The notes below the pieces were generated by a model. The model was not told where the DNA came from. It searched no databases and saw only the letters and a list, made by a program, of their open reading frames with translations. Below are positions 11,830-22,383 of a stretch of DNA of 64,000 nt, one piece after another (position 1 is the stretch's first letter; each line of letters begins with the position of its first letter). Origin of the DNA: Phytoseiulus persimilis (taxonomy: Eukaryota; Arthropoda; Arachnida; Mesostigmata; Phytoseiidae); NCBI GenBank assembly GCA_037576195.1, contig CM075102.1, positions 4,960,001 through 5,024,000 on the forward strand. Direction: 5' to 3'. The position numbers and the translations under genes were made by a program.

Positions 11830-12860
11830 CAAAGAAGCCAGAATATGCCTTAGATCATGGCGCCGGGGCCCAAGATACGCCGGAGATCATTTGGCCGGAG
11901 CCCAATTCTCGGAACGTGCGTGAAGAGTGCTTCTGTGGGTGATTTTTGTCCGAGTGCCTACGGGTCGACCTGGATTTCATCTCTTGAAGTTCCGGGGCAG
12001 ATTTCGGATACGGATAGCATCTATGAAACTCGCTGATCGGGTAAGCGGAATGAATGAGAGAATGGATCACTGATGCAATCGAAGTGGTCCGACTCAAGCT
12101 TGAGGTTCGGAATATTGAGGATTCCACGGAAGGAAAATGAGATGCGTCCGGTCACGGTAGAAATCCACACACACTTGTGTGGTTCGCGTTATTCGTATCA
12201 CAGCGAATCGTGGTCAGGAAGGGTATTCCACAGCACCTGAGCGTAGATATCCCTCCTCATTTCGATTATTCCGGCATCAAGAAAATTCCTTTAGGTATTT
12301 GAATCTGTGCCCCACGGAGACTTCTCGAAGATAATTTCGCCCCGGTCCGGATCATATTCTTCCCTCGACCTGACCATACTTCTTGAGCTTCATGGAGGTG
12401 ATTCCGAGGTCGATCTGACCGTATTCCTTGGACCAAAATCCCAAAATCGATCTCGGCATCATCCCCATGGACCTCAAAAAGTATGGTCAGATCGACCTCT
12501 GAATCATCTCCGTGAAGCCCGAGAAGTATAGTCAGGTCGAGGGAAAAATATGATTCGGACCGGGGCGGAATCATCTTCGAGAAATGGTCGTGGGGCACGG
12601 TTCCAAATACCTAGAGGGATTTCCATGATGTCTGAGCAAACGAAATGAGGACAGATAACTACGCTCAGAGTCTATCCGTATCCGAAATCTGCCCCGGAAC
12701 ACTTCAAGGATGAAATCCAGGTGGACCCGTAGGCACTCGGAGAAAAATCACCCAGAGAAGCGATCTTTGCGCACGTTTCGAGATTTGGGCCCCGGCGCCA
12801 TGATCTGGGACATATTCTGGCTCCCAGCGCCATGATGTGGAGCATATTTTGGGGCCCGAG
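11830..12860. repeat. Long imperfect palindrome, outer arms
   Basis: Sequence at about 11840-12030 is the reverse complement of about 12660-12860. Shared blocks include GCGCCGGGGCCCAAGAT/ATTTGGGCCCCGGCGC, GTGCCTACGGGTCGACCTGG/CCAGGTGGACCCGTAGGCAC and GGGGCAGATTTCGGATACGG with its complement. Arms are about 200 bp and diverged. Confidence 0.75.
12295..12604. repeat. Inner palindrome with opposed satellite monomers
   Basis: GTGCCCCACGGAGACTTCTCG near 12307 is mirrored by CGAGAAATGGTCGTGGGGCAC near 12580. CCCCGGTCCGGATCATATTC is mirrored by GATTCGGACCGGGGC. The two halves carry the satellite-like words CTCGACCTGACCATACTT and AAGTATAGTCAGGTCGAG in opposite orientation. The spacer is about 60-80 bp. 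Confidence 0.75.
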
Positions 12861-12944
12861 CGGAGAGAGTTTGTCAACCCCAGCCGCAGACGAACTTCGT
12901 CGAACGTCGCAGCGGAGCGCGATAGGGTACGTAAGTACATCATA

Positions 12945-14107
12945 AACGACGAGTACGCACCGACACTCAGAAGAATACGAGTCGGACAGGACCAGGAGAG
13001 CTACATAGATATAGTGACCTCATCCGAGCCGGGGAAGATCAAAAACTGGATGGTAAACGAATACGACGAGTCGCACAGTGATCACCAATACATCGAATTC
13101 AGTATCACGACTGAAACTCGAGAGGAACCAGCCCCGCAAAACCGATGGCGAATCGATAAGCTTGACAGAACCTTACTCAACGAGTACATAGATCAAGAAT
13201 GCAAACGCTTAACGGAGCAGAGACAACTCATTGATGAAGATGTTATAATTAACATTCTTTAGACAGCATGCGAAAAATCATCTCCGAGGAGACCCTTCCG
13301 CAATGCTAAAAGGTAACCAGTCTACTGGTGGAATGATGAATTCGACAAGTTAAGGAAGACATGTAACCGAGCCAGAAGAAGCTATATCCGAGGCAAAAGG
13401 AATACAAGCACAACCGAAGACGGAGCTCGAGACTATCACACGGAGTACACCGAGACGAAGCAGATATATAGGAGAGGGATCATCAAAGCCAGAAGAGATA
13501 AGTGGAGAGAACTCACTAATAGCGTCAGTGAGGACATTTGGGGACTCTCATATAGGATAGTGAGGGCAAAGATCGGACAGAAGAGACTCAGGATGACCAT
13601 CCAATGAACGGTGACCGCTCTTTTCCCGATAGCGTCAGGATTCGGCAGGGAAGAATTTTCTATCCAGGATGGAGAAATCCCACAAGTCATCGCCGCGGAA
13701 GTGGCAGTAGCAGCTGATAGAATAGCATCTAGGAAAGCCCCAGGCCCAGACGGAATCCCCGGAGAAGTCACGAAAATATTTATGAAAAGATTGCCAAAAA
13801 TATTCGCTAAAATGGTTAACCTCATACTCAACACTGGCGTTTTCCCGAAACGATGGAAGACCCCCAGTCTTGTCCTGATTCCCAAACCTGGGTGAAGAGA
13901 CACTTACTGACCGATTTGCTTGCTTAGCACGATAGCTAAGGGAGTAGAGACGATCGTCAACCGAAGCCTACAGGAAGAGCTCGAGGGAGGACAAAAGTTT
14001 TCGGAGAATCAATTTGGTTTCCGGGGAGGTCGCTCCAACATATCGGCCATCAGCAGAGTCAGCGAGACAGTCCACGCAGAAATGGAGACCACAAATGGAG
14101 ATGCCGT
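12945..14107 (+). pseudogene. R1-D, endonuclease end, linker and reverse transcriptase start
   Basis: Continues the R1-D endonuclease (ESYIDIVTSS and the terminal SDHQYIEF motif). Then comes the R1 linker (WWNDEFDKLRK, RGIIKARRDKW), KAPGPDGIPGEV, FPKRWKTPSLVLIPKPG and FGFRGGRSN of the reverse transcriptase. Stops lie near 13262, 13605 and 13894, so the copy is dead. Homology ends near 14107, before the YADD box, where a GGGTACCC-rich stretch begins. Confidence 0.8.
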
Positions 14108-14141
14108 TCTGGGGGTCATTACTAGAGGTCGCAGAACCGGG

Positions 14142-14225
14142 TATGATACCCGGTATCGGACCCGGGTACCCGATTACCCGACTTCGGGTACCCGGTTCCA
14201 GACTCGGGTGAACCCGGGTATATGA
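14142..14225. repeat. GGGTA/TACCC-rich low-complexity stretch
   Basis: Several overlapping words of the form GGGTACCC, ACCCGGGTA and TACCCGG occur in about 85 bp, many self-complementary. It lies exactly between the end of R1-D homology and the first 45-bp satellite monomers. Confidence 0.7.
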
Positions 14226-14276
14226 GGCGGGTTCTACGATGGCCGCCTATCGAATTGATTCCGGGGTCGACCCGAC

Positions 14277-14401
14277 TATACTTTTTGGAGTCTATCGAGG
14301 TGATCCCAAGTCTGGAGGGTTGATTCCGGGACCAATCTGACCATTACTGTCCAAGCCTGGAAGGATGATTCCGGGACCAATCTGACCATTACTTTCAGGC
14401 C
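14277..14401. repeat. 45-bp satellite, segment 1
   Basis: About three monomers built around GATTCCGGGACCAATCTGACC followed by ATTACT or ATACT and a CAAG(T/C)CTGGAGG block. The first monomer uses the variant GGTCGACCCGACTATAC. It is continuous with 15781-15976 once R1-B is removed. Confidence 0.9.
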
Positions 14402-15780
14402 TTTTTTTTTTTTTCTGGCGGGAGGGGAAATCCCTTCGGATACAAGAGATAGGACTTTCGTCCGTTACCCTAGTTATGAGGTGTGTCCTCTAAAACCCCT
14501 CCCTCCGCCCTTTTGGTGACTGGGCACTCAGGGCAAGCCCTGTATTGTATTACTTCCGGGTCACCAAGGGCCGTCCGCTTCGTCAGTCAGCTCTCGTCTC
14601 CCTTTTTTGTTTATCTATTCTCCGTTCTGTCTTGCGGCTAGGGTTCCCTACGGGACCTCAGGCATAGTTTGCCCGTTTAGTTCTGCGTTTCTTCGCATGA
14701 GCATGTTCTCCTTTTTTTTTGAGTATACATCCTATTTTGCGTGAGATTAAATTCCACTTACCTTCATTTTGCAGCATCTTTTGGACCAGTTCTGGGACCG
14801 AGCCTCCTTCTAAGCCTCGTCTTGGCTGAGACAGCGCTTCGCAAGTGAAGACCGTATGATCCACATCGTCTTCTGCCCCTGAATCGCAAATGATGCACAG
14901 TGGGCTAGGAGCTTTCTTGAAGCGATGGAGGTACTTCTGGAAATCTCCGTGTCCTGTGAGGACTTGGGTTGTGTGGTACGTTAGTTCACCGAATTCCCGC
15001 TTGTACCAGCTTCGCAGATCCGATATGCTATCGTAGGTCGTTCTGCCGGTCAGCGAGCTGCTCCAAGATTGTTGCCACTTGTTGAGCGTCTCTTCGCGTA
15101 TCTCTTCATCCTTTTTGTGGGCCTCCTTGTCACTTCCGGACTCATCGTCCCCATCTCGGATCTTGTCGCGCCTGTAGGTCTCCACTCTCTCCTGCGCTAG
15201 GAAGGGCCAGGGGATCGCGCGGGCCAGCACAAGCAACGCTGAAGTGGATACCGTGCGATAGGCTCTAGTGATCCTTATCGCGGTGATTCTTTGCGCTCGT
15301 TCCAGAGCGTCTCTGTTCTTTTTGTATCGCAGCGCAGATGGACTCCAAATAGGGGCGGCATACAGTGCGATGGATTGGGCCACTGTGGCCAAAATCCTCC
15401 TTTGGTCCTCAGATGCTCCATAGGTGCGCGGTAAAATCGTCGCTATGTCGGTTGCCGCTTTCGTGGCCTTATTGACGACCATCTTGATGTGTTCAGTCCC
15501 CTTCAGGTCTGACTGTAATAGAACTCCCAAGTATTTCGCGGATCTGGCCACTTCTACTCTATGTCCTTCCACTACCACTCTTGGGAGGCGGTCCTTTTTG
15601 CGTTTGATCAGCATCACGGCCTCCGTTTTCTCAGGCGCAAGGGCGAGGTGATTCGCTTTCATCCACCGTGAGATTATGTCAAGTGAGTCCTGTGTGATTT
15701 CTTCCAGTTCCTCAATTGATCTTGCCTTCGTTATGATCGCAAGGTCGTCAGCGTATGCGATAGTCACAGCTCCCCCCCCT
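14402..15780 (-). mobile_element. R1-clade non-LTR retrotransposon R1-B, 5' truncated
   Basis: The minus-strand copy has its poly(A) as the T-run at 14402-14414. It encodes (15791-14658 frame) the reverse transcriptase from just before AYADDLAII, the thumb, and the terminal finger CIICDSGAEDDVDHTVFTC. The frame from YADD to the end is uninterrupted over about 370 codons, so the copy is younger than R1-A or R1-C. It is flanked by ATTACTTTCAGGCC (14388-14401) and ATTACTTTCAAGCC (15781-15794), a 14-bp duplication with one mismatch, inside a satellite monomer. Confidence 0.88.
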
Positions 15781-15976
15781 ATTACTTTCAAGCCTGGAAA
15801 GATGATTCCGGGACCAATCTAACCATACTCCTCCGAGTCTGGGGGGGATGATTCCGAGACCAATCTGACCATACTCTCCCAAGTCTGGAGGGGTGTTTCC
15901 GGGACCAGTCTGACCATTACTGTCCAAGCCTGGAAGGATGATCCCGGGACCAATCTAACCATACTCTTCCGAGTCT
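15781..15976. repeat. 45-bp satellite, segment 2
   Basis: Four to five monomers of the GATTCCGGGACCAATCTAACC type between R1-B and LINE-J. Some show CTAACC instead of CTGACC. Confidence 0.9.
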
Positions 15977-17561
15977 CGGGTCCGGATCAGATCTTAAATG
16001 AACACATCCAACAGGCCGGTGCAATCATCCCGCAGATAACCCTGCTCATGAACGATTGCCTGGACCGAGGAGAGATCCCGTCCGAATGGAGAAACTGCAC
16101 TCTAACTCTGATCTCGAAAGAAAAAGACCCCACAGACCCGGCGAACTGGCGAGGAATCGCGAAGAGTAACACCCTCGGAAAACTCCTCTCATCACTTCTG
16201 GCATCCCGGTTGAATAATCATCTTGAATTCCGATCAGCTATACCGGAGGAACAGTTCGGATTCAGACCCGGAAGATCCACGCTGATGGCTTGCGAAGGGA
16301 TTATGTACGACATTGAGCGTTCGACGAGGCGAAAAAACTATCCCCTGTACGCGGTTTTTGTGGAATGGCCTTTGATGTTGCTTCTAGAACGAAAATCCTC
16401 GAAAAACTCATGTTGAATGGGGTGGGAGACCCAGTGCTTAAACTTCTAATGTCCATCCTCCAGAGAGGGGAGGTTGCACTGGAGACCGGAACTGCTACCT
16501 TACCGCCTTTCGATCAGACTACCGGCGTAGCTCAAGGAGATAACTTATCGCCTTTATAGTTCACAGTACTGATAGGGGATCTACCCGAATATATCAGAGA
16601 GAAACACGACCTCGTAAAATCAATTTGTTACGCGGATGACCTGATTCTGTACTCGAGATCCAGAGTACAACTGAAGAGAGCATTGAGGTCACTGGAAACA
16701 TACACAGCGGAAAATGAGCTTACGATCAACACGACAAAAACGAAAGCCATGAAATTCGGAAGCGGTGGCCCACCCGCGGCTGGTGACATCTTCCGACTGG
16801 ACGGCCAGAAAATCGAAAAAGTGAGACACTTCACCTATCACGGAATCGGCTTAAGTGAAAGAGGTCTGTTCTTTGCTCGGCACATCACCAACAGAATCAG
16901 GAAGGCCAAAGCCGCCTTTGTGTCCATCCCGAAACCACAATCTTTGTCCCTGGAAACGGCGATTCGACTATTCGACATAAAGATAGCACCCATCGCCTGT
17001 TGCGGAATCCCGATCATATGGAACCATCTCGGCACGTCGCAGCTGAGGGAACTCGACAAATTGAAAGCCGCGTTCCTGAAACTGGCTCTTGGAATACATC
17101 GCTCCTCGAGAAATCGATTGACATACGTCCTAGCGGCAACTCCGCTCCTGACAGAAGATCAGAGGAAAATTCACGGGCTCCCGAAGACGAACACCTACAA
17201 CGCGTACATTGAATCCTGGCATGACAAGATGGCTAAGATCAACCCCGAGTTCAACGGCGTCCCCGCCATGAAGTCCGATGCGTGGAGGAAACCAAAGTTT
17301 GATACACGACACAGAATGACAAGAGGGGCGATTCATGGATATCATAAATGGATTTGTGAAAATGAGCGAGACCACGATACGAATGATAGGTGTTTGTAAA
17401 TTATGTGGAAAACACTGCCCTGAATACCACCTGTACAGCTGTGGAAAGGGAAACAATTTCGACTGGAATACCATGTAGAGCACTGCACATAGATCATATC
17501 TAACCCACAACACGCGCCAAACAAACCTGGCAATAAACGTCTTTTGCAAACGTCTTCTGCA
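15977..17561 (+). mobile_element. Non-LTR retrotransposon LINE-J, 5' truncated
   Basis: Encodes the reverse transcriptase and C-terminus of a LINE unlike the R1 copies. In order: WRNCTLTLISKEKDP, EEQFGFRPGRSTL, TGVAQGDNLSPL, the catalytic CYADDLILYS, FTYHGIG, KIAPIACCGIPIIWNHLG, and a terminal cysteine cluster (CKLCGKHCPEYHLYSCG) before the stop at 17476. Breaks: a frame change near 16365, a TAG at 16557 and a frame change near 17385. An AATAAA lies at 17532. It is flanked by ACTCTTCCGAGTCT at 15963-15976 and 17562-17575; because this word is part of the satellite, the duplication is expected and only partly independent evidence. The clade is not assigned. Confidence 0.8.
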
Positions 17562-17803
17562 ACTCTTCCGAGTCTACGAGGGATGATTCCGGGGCCAATC
17601 TGACCATACTCTTCCAAGTCTGAAGGGATGATTCGGGGACCAATCTGACCAAACTCTTCCAAGTCTGGAGGGGTGATTCCGGGACCAATCTGACCATACT
17701 CTCCCAAGTCTGGAGGGGTGTTTCCGAGACCAATCTGACCAAACCCTTCCAAGTCTGGAGGGATGATTCCGGGACCAATCTGACCATACTCGTGCGAGTA
17801 TTT
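17562..17803. repeat. 45-bp satellite, segment 3
   Basis: About five monomers (GATTCCGGGACCAATCTGACCATACTC and CCAAGTCTGGAGGG). Read on the minus strand they encode a 15-residue repeat. The segment ends at the poly(T) of R1-C. Confidence 0.92.
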
Positions 17804-19117
17804 TTTTTATTCTTTTTTTTTGGGAGTATTGTGTGAAAAACCCCTTCGGAGACTAGAGATGGGGCGGGTACTGAGGTGATTCCTCTGGAAAACACACCTA
17901 TCTCCGCCTTCCGCTGGCTGGGGACTACCCGGGATATCTGTTGTCAGGCACCCTTCGTTAACATTACTTCCGAGTTGGCGGAGGCCCAACTTCACCGATT
18001 TCTGCCCTCAAGATTTACACTCATCATTTCACATTGTCTCTACCGCGCTGGGGGTCCAGCTGTAGCCGGAGCCGCGGAATGCAATTGCTGCTGAGGCGTC
18101 GACATGAGTCGCGCGAGGACTTCCTTCTTTTTGAGGATACAGGCGACCTTGCGGCTGATCCTGTTCCATTCGTTCTCGGAGGTCATCATCTGCTGTTGAA
18201 GTTCGGGCACAGAGTCGCCCTGTAAGGCTGCCCGCTGTGCGCTAAATGCGGAACACGCCAGTATTATGTGGTGCGCGTCATCTTCCTCCCCACTGTCGCA
18301 GAGGACACAGATCGTGCTCGGGGCTTTCCCGATCGAGTGAAGGAACTTCTGGAACGACCCCTGGCCTGTAAGCATCTGCGAGGTGTAATACGGGAGTTCT
18401 CCAAATGTCCGATCATACCATCTTTTTACATCTGGGAGACATCCGTGTCCATCTTCCGTGCGTCGCTGTGTTCCACTGCAACTGCCACTCGGCGAAGGTC
18501 TCCTCCCTTATGGCTTCCTCAGTCTCACATTGCTCGTCCTGCGTATCAGAATTGTATGGCCGTTCTTGGATTCGCTTCATTCTGTGCAACTCGATGCGCT
18601 CGTCTGCCAGCAATGACCATGGAATGATCCTCGCCAGAACCATTATGGCGACCGTAGAGACAGTTCGGTAGCAGCGAGCAATCCGAATTCCGCTGACTCG
18701 TTGAGCTCGCTCTAGGGCCGTTCGATTTTTCTGTAATTTGAGCGCGGCCGGCGCCGAGATCGGTGCCGCGTAGGGCGCGATCGACTGAGACACCGTTGCA
18801 AGCATCCTGCGCTGCGCCTCACTGGCTCCATGAGTACGGGGAAGGATCTTGGCTATATGCGCCGCGGCCCTCGCTGCTCGTTCCGTGGCTGCTTTGACAA
18901 GCTCCACTCCCGTCGCCTGAGACTGGAGCCTGACTCCAAGATATCTGACCGAGTGAGTAACAAGGACCGGGTGTCCCTCGACCTGAACTTGTGGGATCCT
19001 TTCCGCTCTCCCCTCCGTTGGCATGACAGCTTCTGTCTTCTCCGGTGCCAGGGAAAGATAGTTTTGCCTCATCCACCGAGATATCGCGTCCAGTGAGTCA
19101 TGAGTTATTTCTTCGAG
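17804..19117 (-). mobile_element. R1-clade non-LTR retrotransposon R1-C, 5' truncated
   Basis: Minus-strand copy of the R1-A/B family. It carries the 3' T-runs at 17804-17820, the shared 3' UTR (17870-17990) and the finger CVLCDSGEEDDAHHIILAC. The thumb-region frame at 18413-19072 starts just downstream of YADD, so the catalytic box itself is lost. A frame break lies near 18400. The 5' junction with satellite is at about 19117. I could not find a clean target duplication here. Confidence 0.82.
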
Positions 19118-19245
19118 GTGATTCCGAGACCAATCTGACCATACTCTTCCGAGTCTGCGAGGGATGATTCCGGGAACAATCTGACCATAATTCTCCGAAT
19201 CTGGAGGGGTGATTACGGGACCAATCTGACCATACTTCTCAAAAC
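19118..19245. repeat. 45-bp satellite, segment 4
   Basis: Nearly three monomers (GATTCCGAGACC, GATTCCGGGAACAATC, GATTACGGGACC). This is the right edge of the array that starts at 14277. Confidence 0.9.
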
Positions 19246-19417
19246 CATGATGCTGACCCAGTGAAGAGAGAGAAAAGTGCCTCGTTGCCAGGGCGGGATC
19301 CTATCGAGAATCGGTGGCCACTCCCGAAGGTCTCAGGAACCTACATGTAACGCAATGTGTGTCTGTCAGCAGTAGACTCCCGAAGCAAGGGACAGGTCAG
19401 CCAGCGTAGTTTATATA

Positions 19418-20359
19418 CAGGGTGGTCAACGTAAGTCGGGAATTTTCTTACCCTTCCTTCTTTCGCTCATATATCGGGGAGAAGTCGTCCGATTCCAGGA
19501 TTTTTCTTCGGTGGATAGCTGAGAGGATGGCGCATCTTTTCCGGTTCGCATCAATCGATGGATGGTCAACTTTTCTGTAGAGCCGCGAAAAATGCCAATT
19601 TTTCTTTCCAAACTTTTTCAAAAAACTGCCCGTGAAACGTCCCAAGTGAACCGATCCAGCTCGTCATCATTTTCTTGAATGCAGCAAAGGATGCCCCTCT
19701 TCAGCTGAGAATCGGTCAGGAGCACGAGGAAGGTAACCGATCGCATCAGCATCACAAAAATCACTCATCTGGTGACAAAATCTCGTCCTCAATGCAATTC
19801 CTCCCGTATCTCCTCGGGGAAGCCGAATTCGAAATTCCAATGGACTCCGGAATGGACTATTCCGAAAAAACTCCCCGATGGACTCCGGAATGTACCATTC
19901 TGAGAACTTTTCGCCCTCGGAAGTTCTTCCTATTCGGCTTCCCCGAGGATATACGGGAGGAATTGTATGAGGACGAGATTTTGTCACCAGATGAGTGATT
20001 TTTGTGATGCTGATGCGATCGGTCGCCCTTCCTCGTGCTCCTGACCCATTCTCGTCATTTCTTCAGCTAATGAGGGTATCCTTCGCTGCATTCAAAAAAA
20101 TGATGACGAGCTGGATCACTCCACTTGGGAAGTTTCAGGGACAGTTTTTTGAGAAAGTTTGGAGAGAAAAAATTGCCACTTTTCGCGGCTCTACAGAAAA
20201 GTTGATTCTACATCGAATGATGCGAATCAAACTGAGAAAGATGCGCCATCCTTCCAGCCATCCACCGAAAAAGAAGTCCAGGAATCGGACCATTTTTCAC
20301 CGAGATATGAGCAAAAGAAGGAAGGGTAAGAAAATTCCCGACTTACGTTGACCACCCTG
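19418..20359. mobile_element. 942-bp foldback element related to the DD39D transposon
   Basis: The element is almost a full palindrome. It starts CAGGGTGGTCAACGTAAGTC and ends with the complement. The two halves stay complementary almost to the centre near 19870, for example GCTGAGAGGATGGCGCATC and GATGCGCCATCCTTCCAGC. Flanks are ATA on each side. The terminal 20 bp are nearly those of the 22384-24883 element (CAGGGTGGTCATCATAAGTC), so that transposase, or a close relative, is the likely source of mobility. No coding content. Confidence 0.88.
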
Positions 20360-20365
20360 ATATAA

Positions 20366-20480
20366 AAATACAGGGTCTGTTTGTTTGTTTGTCCTCAAGA
20401 GACTTCTCCGGTATTGATCGGATCGACTTTGAACAAACTGCGTAATGTAGGGCGGCTTACCGGGAAGGACATAGGCCACC
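20366..20480 (+). repeat. Dispersed repeat, copy 2
   Basis: Homologue of 4377-4490; see that entry. It begins only 6 bp after the end of the foldback element. Confidence 0.5.
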
Positions 20481-22381
20481 CACGCCTTGCCCCCCTCTGA
20501 CTCTCAAACGCTGTGGAGACCTTCTGCCGACAGCCTGCCGGCGCACGCGCGGTGGGCCTACGCACGGGGAGCGCCGCACGCGACGTACAGTCGAGGATGT
20601 ACTTTATTCTGGGTTATATTAATTAGCACTCAGCACTATATCGAGTGCGTGACACATACGTCGACGCGAGCATTATCGTTTTGAGTCGTTGTGAGGTGAT
20701 TGAACCCAAGTTAGAGATCCGAGAGCGGAGGGCGTAGCGGCCTCTCACTTGGGGTTAAGGCCGAACTGGGAGCCAACGCAACGACAGCCAGCGCTCTCTC
20801 AGAATGGAATCGACTCCCTCTCAAAAGGGGCATGCAACCACATGGTCTCGGAATCGGACGAGGTGAATGTCCGATTGCTATAAAATTCGATGATGTCATT
20901 TGATGATAATCAGAATGCTCTTTGGGTGGATGAAGTGCATTCAATTGACATGCTGTGAAGCGCAGCTGCATGGATGGCTGGCAGGTGAATCCAAGATGAC
21001 CTGCGAGCGTCGCAAGCGGCCGCGGTTTGGAGGAATGAACGGAGAGCGATGGCGCCAGAACGATAGCTCCAAAACGGCGGCGCCGAACTGTTCTAGACCC
21101 CTAATCTTGATCAAATTGATGATACTCATCCTGGCCTCCTTAATGAATCACTGGATTGTGGAGCGCTTCACCGCGATGTGTTCCGTATATCATCTTCAGT
21201 TCTCCTTTTTGACGCTGGAGATCTGCGCGCTCCGAACAGTACTTAGTTTATTCTTTTCTAATGGCGTGTGACACTGTGTTCCCATTGTGGAGCGTGATCT
21301 ACGCCACTTTTCCTCACTGCTCACTTCGGTCTCGAATTCCCCGCCAGCTTTGAGGCTGTTAGAAGATCTCGGCGTGAGCGTGGAAGATGAAGAGCGTCAC
21401 CCAGCTCGGATATATGTGGCTATCATGCACTGGACGGAAAACAAAGGCGTCTTCGCGACTGGTCTCACCGCGGCAGTGCACGCGGTTTACTCAGAAAGAC
21501 GCACATCGTAGGGATCACCGCTGGTGTCGGAGAGGCACTGAAAGATTACCTGGAACACGCACCGAATGTTCCATTCGTCTGATATGGTTTTACATCGCTG
21601 ATGTGATCTATCTAGAGTTTCCTCTCCAGCAGGGCCCGAATGGAGCGCCTTCCCCCAAGCCCAACTCGTATTGGTTGCTGATACGGGACGAGCTTCTCCA
21701 GCCTGCTCTTGGTGCTCGTCATACGATAATTGCTCCCCGAGTCAATGACTCACTCATTTCCTAGCAGCTTAACTGCCACCCATGCTAAGGAAAAATTGAC
21801 CGCCCAGTGGCAACCGTAGTAACCGGACTGAGGGACGCCGGCGCCCCACGTGGCAGTAAAGGAACACAGATATAAGGGGGACCAGATTTTCAATGAAACT
21901 GTTGATATTGAGTACCATTCTAGATTACTCCGTTTTATACTGAGTGACTGTTCGCGGTCATCTGAAACTTCTCTCTGGATGCTTCTTTAATTGTTCACAG
22001 TGTTTCTATTTCTGTTTCGAGGAATTGTCTGACCGAGCAAGCAGAAAGGGTCTGGGCGGTTTTTGTCCATGGTGACGGATTTCGCTGAGAGAGGTTGGGA
22101 GAGAGATCAGGGAGTATGATCTCGCTAGGAGGGGAGACACATGTTGTGTAGTGACAGGAGAATCTGTATTCGTGCTTTATTACGCAGCAGCTTATAAAGG
22201 GGTGTTTCTGGTAATGAAGGGTCTGGGCGATTTTTGTCCATGGTGACGGATTTCGTTGGGCATTACACTGAGGCATCCCGACGTAGAGTGGAGCTACCAC
22301 AGCAAGTTTCAACCTCCGGTGATTCTCCGTTCGCTAGAAACAGGGAAGTTGAGCCTTGAAAAAAAAAAAACCTAAAATCTC
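20481..22381. other. No clear gene; possible exon remnants at 21287-21772
   Basis: A plus-strand frame (21287-21511) with ARIYVAIMHWTENKGVFATG is followed, in another frame, by HIVGITAGVGEALKDYLEH. After a CCTCTCCAG that could be a splice acceptor near 21630 comes NSYWLLIRDELLQPALGARH, ending at a TAG near 21764. The pieces look protein-like, but I do not recognise the family, and the frame change suggests a pseudogene or missed introns. A direct pair GAAGGGTCTGGGCGATTTTTG / GAAAGGGTCTGGGCGGTTTTTG occurs near 22220 and 22044. Confidence 0.25.
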
Positions 22382-22383
22382 TA

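Larger units (their letters stand above)
10315..12944. mobile_element. 2.6-kb insertion inside R1-D, class unknown
   Basis: The boundaries are set by the loss and return of R1 endonuclease homology on either side. The left end begins with TAGTCTTC repeated twice. The insertion carries a large imperfect palindrome (11830-12860) and divergent monomers of the 45-bp satellite (11690-11830, 12360-12510). No transposase or reverse transcriptase is visible. I could not find a convincing target duplication, so it may be composite. Confidence 0.5.

Noticed and set aside
17785-19130. Target duplication for R1-C
   Set aside because: Sequences at the two ends (ACTCGTGCGAGTA and GTGATTCCGAG) do not match. 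The apparent similarity is only shared satellite words.
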